A stretch of 64,000 nt of DNA from an uncultured Eubacteriales bacterium. GTDB lineage: Bacteria; Bacillota; Clostridia; Christensenellales; CAG-314. The DNA is taken from assembly GCA_949289125.1 (NCBI GenBank), contig CASEME010000018.1, positions 1 to 64,000 of the forward strand. Direction: 5' to 3'. Below, one piece after another: positions 36,482-44,111 of this stretch; the stretch's first letter is position 1, and every line of letters starts with the position of its first letter. The position numbers were made by a program, and so were the translations under genes. The notes under the pieces were generated by a model, which ran no database searches, was not told the origin of the DNA, and saw nothing but the letters and a program-made list of their open reading frames with translations.

Positions 36482-37441
36482 TTATTCGTCTTTCAAAATT
36501 TTGTTGAGTTTTTCAAGGAAAGCTGTAGCATCGCTTTCATCGTCATCCACACTGTCGTATGTCTTTTCAAGGTCTTTTACAAAGTCGGAGTCGTGAGCTA
36601 TCTCTTGGTCAACACCAACAACAGGCTCTGCCACAACTACTTCGGGTTGTTCTTCAACAACTTTTACAGGTTGTTTTGCATGTTGCTGTGCAACGGGCTC
36701 TTCAACAACTTCTTCTTCCTCTTCTTCTACATATTGTACAACAGGAGTACGTGTAGCCTGTGAAGCCACTGCTTCTTCTACGGGTTTAGTTTCAACAGCC
36801 TTTTCTTCACGTATCTCATGTACTTTGTGGAGCAACTCATTAGCTTGTTCTGCCAAAGTTGCAGGTTGTTCCTCAACAACTTTGGGTTGCTCTACAACTT
36901 TAGGTTGTTCTGCAACTACTGTAGCCTTAGGTTGTGCAGCAACAGTTGCTTTGGGCTGTTCTGCTTTAGCGCGAGGTTTTGCAGTTTTTTTGGGAGGGGG
37001 CAAAAGCTCCACAATACCCAAATCCAACTTCTCGTCGATAAGGTTGCTTGTAAATTCGTCGCCATTGTCATAAGCAATAACAGCAATGTCATACTTGTGC
37101 AACATACGATACAAATATACCGTGTCGGAGGGAGCAGCAACTATTGCCACTGCGTCAATGTTGGGCATTGTAAACACAGCCTCCAAAACATCGGCGGTAA
37201 TACGGCCGTCAAATACTTTTGCGCCACGTTTTTTCACACGCATACCAAGCAATGTGTCATAACCATGATTAGTAGCATGTTCAACAATTTCTTTGTGTTT
37301 TCTTTCGTTGACGCCGTACAACTTAACGCAAACAATTTCACCCATTTTGCTCAATTCGTTAAGCGCATTTTCATAATTGATAAATTGCAAAGGACAATTA
37401 TCTACGTCAATAAATACTGCAATTTTTCTGTCTCTAAGCAT
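36482..37441 (-). CDS. NYN (PIN-like) domain protein with low-complexity tail
   Basis: 319 aa. Residues 1-150 form a NYN/LabA-type domain: FIDVDNCPLQF with acidic residues, VCVKLYGV, DGRITADVLEA, AIVAAPSD and VIAYDNGD; such domains are usually RNases. A Lys/Pro/Val/Glu/Gln-rich tail with short repeats (EQPKATVAAQPKATVV, EQPKVVEQPKVVEE), a short helical segment and an acidic C-terminus follow. SD GGAGGG. Monocistronic with a strong terminator. Partner and RNA target unknown. Confidence 0.8.
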   Translation of the reverse strand: MLRDRKIAVFIDVDNCPLQFINYENALNELSKMGEIVCVKLYGVNERKHKEIVEHATNHGYDTLLGMRVKKRGAKVFDGRITADVLEAVFTMPNIDAVAIVAAPSDTVYLYRMLHKYDIAVIAYDNGDEFTSNLIDEKLDLGIVELLPPPKKTAKPRAKAEQPKATVAAQPKATVVAEQPKVVEQPKVVEEQPATLAEQANELLHKVHEIREEKAVETKPVEEAVASQATRTPVVQYVEEEEEEVVEEPVAQQHAKQPVKVVEEQPEVVVAEPVVGVDQEIAHDSDFVKDLEKTYDSVDDDESDATAFLEKLNKILKDE

Positions 37442-37487
37442 TATAAAAACCCTCCGTTAATTTAACGTACCTATATTGTACAATATT

Positions 37488-38327
37488 TCAGTCGTTTTGT
37501 CTATACTTTCGCTCAAAATAAAATAAAAATTGTTGACAAATACCGCTATCTTGCCCAAATAGATTGACGAAATAATCGGCAATACGGTTGTCTTTGAGCC
37601 CTGTTTCAAAATGATTGTGATAAACTTTCTTTATCCAAGTGTCTACAGGACACACATCGTTGCGGTGCATACCAAACAAAAGTATGCAATCGGCAACTTT
37701 GGGCCCGATACCTTTTAGCGACAACAACAGCTTGCGTGCATCTTGCGTACTGCAGTTAGGCAACTGCGCCACTATTGTGCCGTCCACGAGACGTTGTGCC
37801 GTTTCATACAGGTAGGATGCTCTGTACCCTGCGCCCAACTTGGCAAACAGCTCTACACTACCCTGTGCCATTTGCTGTGCGGTAGGAAAGGCGTATCCGT
37901 ATTTAGTCTTTGTACCCAACGCCTCCGATATACGCTCCACTATACCTTTGATGCGCTTTATGTTGTTGTTAGCCGAGATAATGAATGAGAATATCATCTC
38001 GGACAAATCTTGGTTGAGAATACGTATACCGTAGCCGTAGTCGCACACCTCTTTCAAAAATGGGCTTTTTTGAGAAAGTCTGTTTTTTACTGCCAGATAG
38101 TCGGTATCAAGGTCAAAATATCTATAAAAGTAATCGGTATCTTCTGTAGATATGTCTATGACGTTGCCGTATATAGTAATATCAGCGTGTTTGTCCGCAG
38201 AAAACACTTCAAACTTGTTGTCGGACAGCTTGTTGAAACGAAACATTTGTCCGCAGTCCAACGTGGACTCCACATTGAAACCTTCAAAATCTGTAAGTAC
38301 AATGTGTCCTTCTGTACAATTTATCAT
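37488..38327 (-). CDS. ogg: 8-oxoguanine DNA glycosylase, OGG1-like
   Basis: 279 aa. The N-terminal OGG_N domain (residues 1-110) includes TLDCGQMFRF, and the HhH-GPD domain has LKGIGPKVADCILLFGMHRNDVCPVDTW, where the lysine in GPKVADC aligns with the catalytic Lys and the Asp of PVDTW is retained. It is a bifunctional glycosylase/AP lyase that removes oxidised guanine. SD GGAG precedes ATG 38327. Single gene; the rpmA terminator overlaps its upstream region. Confidence 0.88.
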   Translation of the reverse strand: MINCTEGHIVLTDFEGFNVESTLDCGQMFRFNKLSDNKFEVFSADKHADITIYGNVIDISTEDTDYFYRYFDLDTDYLAVKNRLSQKSPFLKEVCDYGYGIRILNQDLSEMIFSFIISANNNIKRIKGIVERISEALGTKTKYGYAFPTAQQMAQGSVELFAKLGAGYRASYLYETAQRLVDGTIVAQLPNCSTQDARKLLLSLKGIGPKVADCILLFGMHRNDVCPVDTWIKKVYHNHFETGLKDNRIADYFVNLFGQDSGICQQFLFYFERKYRQND

Positions 38328-38340
38328 AAGTACTCCTTAC

Positions 38341-38368
38341 AAAAACAGGGACGGCTCTAAGCCGCCCC
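38341..38368 (-). terminator. Terminator of the rplU-prp-rpmA operon
   Basis: Minus strand GGGGCGGCT-TAG-AGCCGTCCC (38368-38348) with one G-T pair, then TGTTTTT. Confidence 0.75.
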
Positions 38369-38389
38369 CTAATTTGTATTTGTATTGTA

Positions 38390-38671
38390 TTATTGAGCAA
38401 CGGGATAAACAGATACTTGTCTTCTCGTCTTGTCCTTGCGCTCAAACTTAACAACACCGTCAATCAACGCAAACAATGTATCGTCTTTGCCGATACCAAC
38501 GTTGTTGCCGGGGTGGAAGTGAGTTCCGCGTTGTCTTACGAGAATATTGCCTGCACGCACTTCCTGTCCGTCAGCACGTTTAGCTCCAAGACGTTTACTT
38601 TCGCTGTCTCTGCCGTTTTTGGTACTGCCCACACCTTTTTTGTGAGCAAACAGTTGCAACTTAATAAACAT
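38390..38671 (-). CDS. rpmA: 50S ribosomal protein L27
   Basis: 93 aa. [21 protein letters not shown] is the classical body. The N-terminal extension MFIKLQLFA is the Bacillota type that Prp removes after Ala9 so that L27 can reach the peptidyl-transferase centre. The SD GGAGGT lies inside the end of prp and the ATG follows its stop directly. Confidence 0.97.
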   Translation of the reverse strand: MFIKLQLFAHKKGVGSTKNGRDSESKRLGAKRADGQEVRAGNILVRQRGTHFHPGNNVGIGKDDTLFALIDGVVKFERKDKTRRQVSVYPVAQ

Positions 38672-39001
38672 TTATCTTACCTCCAAATTCATGTAATCGG
38701 AATACTGTTCAAAAAAGTCATTGAGCCCTGCAAGCATAGTGTTGAGCACTATGTCGGCATCGTGTCTTTCTTGCGCCGTCATATCCTGCGGCAAAGTAAA
38801 CCGTAACGCTCCTTGCTGTTCGTCCACAGTGTAACGCACTTTGATTGCGCACACCTGCAACAAACCAAGCAATGCTGTCTGCACAAGCGTGGATATGCCA
38901 GCACAAACGATGTCTTCGCCTGCCTCGCCGTATCCTGTGTGACCAGAACATTGCACCTCTACTACGGAGCCATTGTGTCTTGTTATTACTATGTCGGTCA
39001 T
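38672..39001 (-). CDS. prp: Ribosomal-processing cysteine protease Prp
   Basis: 109 aa. HTGYGEAGEDIVCAGIS holds the catalytic His21 and Cys33. Prp cleaves the N-terminal peptide of L27, encoded by the next gene. It lies between rplU and rpmA as usual in Bacillota; its start overlaps the rplU stop (TAATG). Confidence 0.95.
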   Translation of the reverse strand: MTDIVITRHNGSVVEVQCSGHTGYGEAGEDIVCAGISTLVQTALLGLLQVCAIKVRYTVDEQQGALRFTLPQDMTAQERHDADIVLNTMLAGLNDFFEQYSDYMNLEVR

Positions 39002-39309
39002 TAGCCTACCTTAATAGCGGTTACTTTCAACTTTGTAAAAGGCTGTCTGTGACCTTGACGCTTACGAACATTCTTTTTTGCTTTGTAGGTGAAAATGTTG
39101 AGCTTTTTGCCTTTGCCGTGTTGAAGCACTGTAGCTACAACCTTGCATTTGTCGCAAGCCTTACCTACAATCACTTTGTCATCGGTAGCTACCAATACAG
39201 CGGGCAATTCTACAGTTGATTCGGGCTGAGCGTCCAACAACTCTGTCTCAAAAATCAAACCTTCTGTTACCTTGTACTGCTTACCACCTGTTTTGACGAT
39301 TGCGTACAT
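39001..39309 (-). CDS. rplU: 50S ribosomal protein L21
   Basis: 102 aa. MYAIVKTGGKQYKVTEG at the N-terminus and the C-terminal RQGHRQPFTKLKVTAI are characteristic. The central loop has the extra GKACDKCKVVA. SD GGGAGG at the end of a structured leader. First gene of the rplU-prp-rpmA operon. Confidence 0.97.
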   Translation of the reverse strand: MYAIVKTGGKQYKVTEGLIFETELLDAQPESTVELPAVLVATDDKVIVGKACDKCKVVATVLQHGKGKKLNIFTYKAKKNVRKRQGHRQPFTKLKVTAIKVG

Positions 39310-39392
39310 TGTATTACCTCCCGATATTCAGAGTCTCGCTGACTGGGGCGGGGCATAACACGCCCTACTTATTTGCCATAGTCATGCGGCTA
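39310..39392 (-). ncRNA. Structured rplU leader (probable L21 leader)
   Basis: The leader can form an outer stem ATATTC/GAATAT that ends next to the SD and encloses three hairpins: GCC/GGC, GGGC-N7-GCCC and AGTC-N5-GACT. This placement fits the L21 autoregulatory leader known upstream of rplU in Bacillota. Identity is inferred. Confidence 0.5.
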
Positions 39393-39398
39393 CCGAAT

Positions 39399-39427
39399 AT
39401 ATTACAGCAATACACTGTTTTTGTCAA
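39399..39427 (-). promoter_or_regulatory. Promoter of the rplU operon
   Basis: TTGACA (39427-39422), 17 nt, TAATAT (39404-39399) on the minus strand. Confidence 0.65.
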
Positions 39428-39568
39428 TCGTTTTTGTGCAATATACAAGCCAAACAGCTACCGCAAAACAAAAAATTTCGTGCAAGTATATAAAAGGCTT
39501 TGTTCACACACAATATACCTGTAAATACAGTGCACATGACACTATATTTGTGAAAGGAGAATACCGTT

Positions 39569-39697
39569 ATGAAAAAGTATCGCAAAGAGAATGCCGAATA
39601 TTACTGCAATTACGAAACCTGTCGCAACTATCCGCCTTTGGTGGAAAACGACATTACAGAAGAAAACTTTGAGGAGGAATACGAAGAAGATGTCTAA
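39569..39697 (+). CDS. Small acidic protein, unknown function
   Basis: 42 aa, with a basic N-terminus (MKKYRKENAEYY), two cysteines and a very acidic C-terminus (EENFEEEYEEDV). AAAGGAG precedes ATG 39569. Its last eight bases overlap the start of the 39690 gene, whose SD lies in its coding sequence, so the two are translationally coupled. I recognise no family. Confidence 0.55.
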   Translation: MKKYRKENAEYYCNYETCRNYPPLVENDITEENFEEEYEEDV

Positions 39698-40169
39698 TAT
39701 GACCAAAAGCGCAAAAACACGCGCTATTGCCGCATACGACAAACAAGCTACACGCAAAGCATTGTCTGCTATGTACAAAAACGTGACTATGGCAAAGCAC
39801 AGTATCAAAGTGCTCAACGAGTACGTGGATGACCAGCAAATGCGAAAGTGCCTTGCCAAACAAACAAAGCAATACGACCAATTTATACAACAGTTGGAAG
39901 AGGCAGCAAGTAATCTCAATCATACTTTGCGCAGAGAACGCAAGTCATACCTTGTCATGGCTAAGATGGGCATACGTATGCAAATGATGTTTGACGACAG
40001 CAAACAACACGCAGCCAAGATAATGCTGAAAGGTACGCTTATGGGTATTATTGATATGAATGCTATGGTCAACGAAACACCACGTCTTGAAACTAATACT
40101 GCCACCATTGCTCAACAGTTGACAGAGTTTGAAGAACAACGTATGGACGAATTGAAAAAATATCTGTAA
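39690..40169 (+). CDS. Helical-bundle (ferritin-like) protein of clostridial type
   Basis: 159 aa, almost entirely helical. The end (MGIRMQMMFDDSKQHAAKIM, LKGTLMGIIDMNAMVNE, LTEFEEQRMDELKKYL) resembles a widespread uncharacterised clostridial family with a ferritin-like four-helix bundle. Ferritin iron ligands (ExxH) are not evident. ATG 39690 with GAGGAGG 12 nt upstream; a second ATG at 39699 is possible. Paired with the 42-aa gene. Confidence 0.6.
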   Translation: MSNMTKSAKTRAIAAYDKQATRKALSAMYKNVTMAKHSIKVLNEYVDDQQMRKCLAKQTKQYDQFIQQLEEAASNLNHTLRRERKSYLVMAKMGIRMQMMFDDSKQHAAKIMLKGTLMGIIDMNAMVNETPRLETNTATIAQQLTEFEEQRMDELKKYL

Positions 40170-40258
40170 ATTGTATTAACAGTTATAAAACGTAAACAAC
40201 ATACAACTTAGACTACCCTATTGATACTATTACACAAAATTTAATATTGTCAAAACAA

Positions 40259-40291
40259 TGTGCGGCGCAAGTAACATACTTGTGCCGCACA
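40259..40291 (-). terminator. Terminator-like hairpin downstream of the RsgI-like lipoprotein gene
   Basis: 15-bp stem TGTGCGGC... (40259-40273 with 40277-40291) around a 3-nt loop, followed on the minus strand by TTGTTTTG. It would end the lipoprotein transcript and any 3'UTR RNA. Confidence 0.6.
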
Positions 40292-40298
40292 TAAACAA

Positions 40299-40374
40299 TC
40301 GGGCAAAGTGCTCAACTGTCGGTCAGGTAATAAAGGAAGGAGAAGGCGACCTGATAGTTAAACTCTTTGCCCGA
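40299..40374 (-). ncRNA. Candidate 3'UTR RNA: long hairpin with C/U-rich loop
   Basis: Outer 10-bp stem TCGGGCAAAG/CTTTGCCCGA (40299-40308, 40365-40374), inner AACT/AGTT and TCAGGT/ACCTGA stems, and a 20-nt loop that reads CTTCTCCTTCC on the minus strand, complementary to SD sequences. It begins 17 nt after the lipoprotein stop and is followed by a terminator hairpin. Confidence 0.4.
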
Positions 40375-40391
40375 ATAGGAGGGGGCTATAT

Positions 40392-41765
40392 TCATTGTAT
40401 AGTCAACGTAAGACGATATTGCTGTTCTTGCAACAGTCTTTCTTGTGCCAACTCACGCGCCGTGTTGATTGCCTTGTACATCACTGCTTCAGCATTTTCC
40501 AACAACGATTGTATTGTCTTTTTGTACTGCTCTATCTCTTGTTTTTTGTTGTTGGGCAACTCATCAAAGTATTGTTGCAACTCGTTTAGTTTACTTTCCG
40601 TCTTGGCTATCAGCGTGTCGAGGTCTTTGATGTCCTCTATGCCACCTTCAATAGTAAGTCCTGCTTCGGACAGTTTGTCAATGATACTGTTGATAGTTTG
40701 CTTCACTTCTTCAGTAAGTGCCGAATTAGCCTCTTTGATGCCTTGTATCAGCTCGAATGCACCACCCCACACTTTGTCAAACTGTGCTTTCTGCTCGTCA
40801 GTAAGCCCTCTGTACAGTGTGTTGAAGTATGCTTCAACGCCTTCAAGCGTTATCTCGCCGTCCTCATTTTTGACCGCTGTCAGAAATTGATTGAGCTGTT
40901 CTTCGGTCATTTCCAATGATTGTGCAATCTGTTGTGCTTGCTCGTCAGTCAATACAATGAGTTGTTGCAAACCGCTTTGTACCTTTTGTATATACTCGAG
41001 GCTGTAGTATGCCGTTTTGAGTGCTACGTACTGAGCACCACGCACAGCGTCTACACCAACGTAAGCAAGTTGCATCAGTCCGTCCACTGCCGCATTGTAC
41101 ACTTCTTCGGCTTTTAATACAGCCATTTCAAATTGGTCGTCCAACTTGTCTTTATAATACTCGTGCGTCTCTTTGAGCTCTTCGATCAATGCGTCAAAGT
41201 CAAAGTTTGTAAAGCCCTCGAAGTCAAAACTACCGTCTATACTTACCGAACATATCAAACGGTACTCACTGTCTGTAAGTTGTTGCACCGCTTGGTTGTC
41301 GGGATATTGCTCTTTGAGTGCGGCAAGTTGACTACTGTAAGACAATGCTCCGTCTGTAGTTATTGCAACATCCAAACTATGCTCGTCAAAACTTCCGCTC
41401 AAACCTGCGCTGACTTCTGCCTGTATTTGTGCCGCTAATTGGTCATTTTCACCCAATACAGTAAGCCCTATTGTGCCTTGTGCATTGGCAATGTAATTGT
41501 ACTTATACGCAAGTTCGGCAATTTGCTTACTTGCTTGCTCAACTGATTTACCCACAATGTCAGTTGTTCCATACAACATAACCTGCTCATCATGGTTTTT
41601 TGCTCTCAGCGTTACCACCTTGTCATTTTCAACTACCATCTCAACAGACGGGTTGATATCTATTGCCACATACGTGCTGTCGGGATTGGGGTTGCACGCC
41701 GCAAGCACAATGCCAAACGATGATATCAGCATAATCAGAGCTGTCAACAATGCCGCCTTTTTCAT
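40392..41765 (-). CDS. RsgI-like lipoprotein (lacks cytosolic domain)
   Basis: 457 aa. Lipobox LAAC with Cys24 as the lipidated residue, then STYVAIDINPSVEMVVEND, the N-terminal motif of the RsgI extracytoplasmic domain, with the N38-P39 bond at which RsgI proteins are reported to self-cleave. The rest is largely helical with Glu/Gln-rich coils. It lacks the cytosolic sigma-binding domain and membrane helix of its paralogue at 41905. SD AAAGGAGAG. Its leader (41851-41889) carries the same split block as the sigma gene. It may be a decoy, co-sensor or output of the module. Confidence 0.8.
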   Translation of the reverse strand: MKKAALLTALIMLISSFGIVLAACNPNPDSTYVAIDINPSVEMVVENDKVVTLRAKNHDEQVMLYGTTDIVGKSVEQASKQIAELAYKYNYIANAQGTIGLTVLGENDQLAAQIQAEVSAGLSGSFDEHSLDVAITTDGALSYSSQLAALKEQYPDNQAVQQLTDSEYRLICSVSIDGSFDFEGFTNFDFDALIEELKETHEYYKDKLDDQFEMAVLKAEEVYNAAVDGLMQLAYVGVDAVRGAQYVALKTAYYSLEYIQKVQSGLQQLIVLTDEQAQQIAQSLEMTEEQLNQFLTAVKNEDGEITLEGVEAYFNTLYRGLTDEQKAQFDKVWGGAFELIQGIKEANSALTEEVKQTINSIIDKLSEAGLTIEGGIEDIKDLDTLIAKTESKLNELQQYFDELPNNKKQEIEQYKKTIQSLLENAEAVMYKAINTARELAQERLLQEQQYRLTLTIQ

Positions 41766-41850
41766 AATCTCACTCTCCTTTAATAAGTGCACGCAACGTA
41801 TACTGCCATTGCGTTGTTGATATTCAACAAAACTTATCTCGTTTTGTCTT

Positions 41851-41889
41851 TCATACATTAAACAACGCTACTGCCATTTTTATTGGCAA
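41851..41889 (-). promoter_or_regulatory. Copy 2 of the putative ECF-sigma promoter
   Basis: TTGCCAATAAAAA, 11 nt, TTGTTTA-A-TGTATGA. Both blocks and the spacing equal copy 1 upstream of the sigma gene. It is 86 nt before the lipoprotein ATG. Confidence 0.7.
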
Positions 41890-41904
41890 ATTGGAAAATT
41901 ATTT

Positions 41905-43314
41905 TTATACAGTATGATTATTTGTTAGTCTGTCGTATTCCTGTTGCATACCGTCAACAATACTATTGATATATTGTTCAATATCGTTAACTCCCTGCGC
42001 GCTTTGCAACACGGTATTACATTCTTCGGCAAGCAGTCCAAGACTATCCACTATTGCCGATGTAAGACTATCTATTACGCTTACAGCCATTTGGGAAATG
42101 TCCGCTATTGCATCTTTGAGTTGGTCAACACAATCACGTATCAACTGAACGTCTATGGTGCTGTACATAATGTCGTATGCCTGCCAAGTGACTGTACCCA
42201 CATTGGGCACTTTGCTGTCCACAAGATACATAAAACCGTATATTTGCGCACGGTCAACCAAACTTTCAAAACGATTGAGCAAAGGTTGGGCACTTTGTGG
42301 CATAAGCCCTCTGTCATTCAATGCCCTTAGCCACCAACCGTTAGTCTCAGTGTACAGCAACGAGTGTTGTTCGTATAGCTGTTGAAGCGTAGCGTCCGCC
42401 TGTATATCTTCTGTCAGTTGTTGCATTTGTACAATGATATTTTGCCTTTCTTCTACATCAATGAGAAATTTTTCCAACAACTGCATACGGTACAGACTGT
42501 TAATTTTTTGTTCCACCTCTTCGTCGAGCAACTGTATTGCAGTTTGTCTCAACTGCTCGAGGTAGTCCACTTTGCCACACAAAATTTTTATATATTGTTC
42601 GGTAGTATTTGCAGATTGTACTTCACTGCCTGTCTGGTGCGCTTTGTCTGCAAGCTGCTCCTCGCTAATCACACTGTCGTTAACAGTTACTGCAACCTGT
42701 CTCTGCTCGGTGACGTTACTGATGGTTTGGCTAATGTCTGCAAGCAAGTCTTGTGTTGCTTGTTGTCCTCGACTGCTAATTGCGGACACTTCTACCAAAC
42801 CGCCCTGATACAAATATCCGGCATCTATCATCTGTTGCGTCACTATATCTGTTGCCTCGCTTATACTTTTGCCTTTGCAACTCTCATAGATGTTGCCACC
42901 CTGTGCAAGCGTCTGCGCCTGGTAGTTGTTGGCAATTACTTTTTGCACTTTGCCACGACTATCAGCAACTATATCAAAGGACGGATTGACAGATAAGTTG
43001 ATATAGGTATCGTATTGATTGTAGCTATTGCTTGTTACAATTACTGCAGTGACGCATATACATACCACTGCCATTACACAAAACGCCGCTGTCCAACGAC
43101 GCAATTTTGTAAAGCCAAATATACCTGTTTTGCGTTGGCGTGTATTGCGTTTACGGTCGTTGTCGGTCGTGTCCGATGCGTTGTGTTTGTCGGAGTTTAC
43201 GCGCGAAGCCTTAGTCTCAGTTACAATTTGTTGTTTGCGTAACTTGCGGGACATATCGGGCGTCATCTCCTCTATTTGGGCGTTGAGCCTGTTCAATATG
43301 TCTTTTTTCTTCAC
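41905..43314 (-). CDS. Membrane RsgI-like anti-sigma factor
   Basis: 469 aa. A basic cytosolic N-terminus (residues 1-73, KKKDILNRLNAQIEEMTPDM) is the likely sigma-binding part; one membrane segment spans 74-95; the extracellular start TYINLSVNPSFDIVADSRGK has the RsgI motif with N110-P111. A long helical sensor region with no known carbohydrate-binding domain follows. GTG 43314 overlaps the sigma stop by 4 nt, SD GAGGAGG. Presumably it holds the ECF sigma until an envelope signal releases it. RsgI proteins normally pair with SigI, not with an ECF sigma. Confidence 0.82.
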   Translation of the reverse strand: MKKKDILNRLNAQIEEMTPDMSRKLRKQQIVTETKASRVNSDKHNASDTTDNDRKRNTRQRKTGIFGFTKLRRWTAAFCVMAVVCICVTAVIVTSNSYNQYDTYINLSVNPSFDIVADSRGKVQKVIANNYQAQTLAQGGNIYESCKGKSISEATDIVTQQMIDAGYLYQGGLVEVSAISSRGQQATQDLLADISQTISNVTEQRQVAVTVNDSVISEEQLADKAHQTGSEVQSANTTEQYIKILCGKVDYLEQLRQTAIQLLDEEVEQKINSLYRMQLLEKFLIDVEERQNIIVQMQQLTEDIQADATLQQLYEQHSLLYTETNGWWLRALNDRGLMPQSAQPLLNRFESLVDRAQIYGFMYLVDSKVPNVGTVTWQAYDIMYSTIDVQLIRDCVDQLKDAIADISQMAVSVIDSLTSAIVDSLGLLAEECNTVLQSAQGVNDIEQYINSIVDGMQQEYDRLTNNHTV

Positions 43315-43847
43315 CGTTGTTCCTCCTCAATAGCTTTTTGGACTGTTTTCAATGCGTTTTTGTACTTCCAAGTAACTGTGCCCAAGGGCAAATCCAAAAT
43401 TTTTGCAATCTCGCGATGTTTGTATCCGCCAACCGCATGCATAAGAAGTATGGTTTTGTCCTCTTTGGCAAGCACTCTGTTGACCACCTGCAATACGTCT
43501 GTGTATTCGGCACTGCTACAAGCGTCTGGGTGCGCTTTGGCACTAAGCGTGTCATTGTCACACACCACCTCTCGCTTGCTTTTTTTGACGCTGTTGTAAG
43601 CAATATTTTTGGCAATTTGCAACAGCCAAGCCGAAAAGTTGGTGTTTGGCGCGTAGCTACAAATATTTAGTTTTACCTTTATGTACGTTTCCTGCAACAC
43701 GTCTTCCGCCGTAGCCCTGTCGCCCACAATGGAATAGGCGAAGGCAAACACCCCTTTTTTGGTAAGTGCATAGAGCTCGGCAAACGCCTGTTCGTCTCCT
43801 TGTTGCACCGCACGCACATATTGTTCGATAACTGCCCTGTTGCTCAC
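43311..43847 (-). CDS. ECF-type RNA polymerase sigma factor
   Basis: 178 aa. Sigma region 2 (AFAELYALTKKGVFAFAYSI, AEDVLQETYIKVKL, FSAWLLQIAKNIAYN) and region 4 (HREIAKILDLPLGTVTWKYKNALKTVQ); no regions 1 or 3, so ECF type. The start is GTG 43847 with GGAAGGGG. It overlaps the anti-sigma gene and carries a 39-bp element upstream that recurs before the downstream lipoprotein gene, suggesting autoregulation. Confidence 0.92.
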   Translation of the reverse strand: MSNRAVIEQYVRAVQQGDEQAFAELYALTKKGVFAFAYSIVGDRATAEDVLQETYIKVKLNICSYAPNTNFSAWLLQIAKNIAYNSVKKSKREVVCDNDTLSAKAHPDACSSAEYTDVLQVVNRVLAKEDKTILLMHAVGGYKHREIAKILDLPLGTVTWKYKNALKTVQKAIEEEQR

Positions 43848-43887
43848 AGTTGTCCCCTTCCTTTAACAAATGTTGTGCTTTTTGATG

Positions 43888-43926
43888 TCATACAATAAAC
43901 AATTAAGCATGGCTTTTTATTGGCAA
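43888..43926 (-). promoter_or_regulatory. Copy 1 of the putative ECF-sigma promoter
   Basis: TTGCCAATAAAAA (43926-43914), 11-nt spacer, TTGTTTA-T-TGTATGA (43902-43888), 41 nt before the sigma GTG and just after the cysE terminator. Matches copy 2 at 27 of 28 non-spacer positions. Confidence 0.7.
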
Positions 43927-43934
43927 CAACATTA

Positions 43935-43975
43935 AAAATTATAAAATAAAACGCATCGAGCTTCTGCCCGATGCG
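43935..43975 (-). terminator. Terminator of the peptidase E-cysE operon
   Basis: 10-bp stem CGCATCGGGC/GCTCGATGCG with AGAA loop, followed by TTTTATTTT on the minus strand. It insulates the sigma promoter. The 43976-44111 stretch holds no gene that I can see. Confidence 0.8.
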
Positions 43976-44111
43976 GAAATGTCTACAATAGTAGCAAACT
44001 TTACATAAGTTTGCAAAATAATATTGCCTAACACAAGTTTATTGTGGGTGTTGTGCACCTATTGACCGCACAGGCAAGCCTTACTGCCTTTCAACAATTA
44101 TAACACAACAA

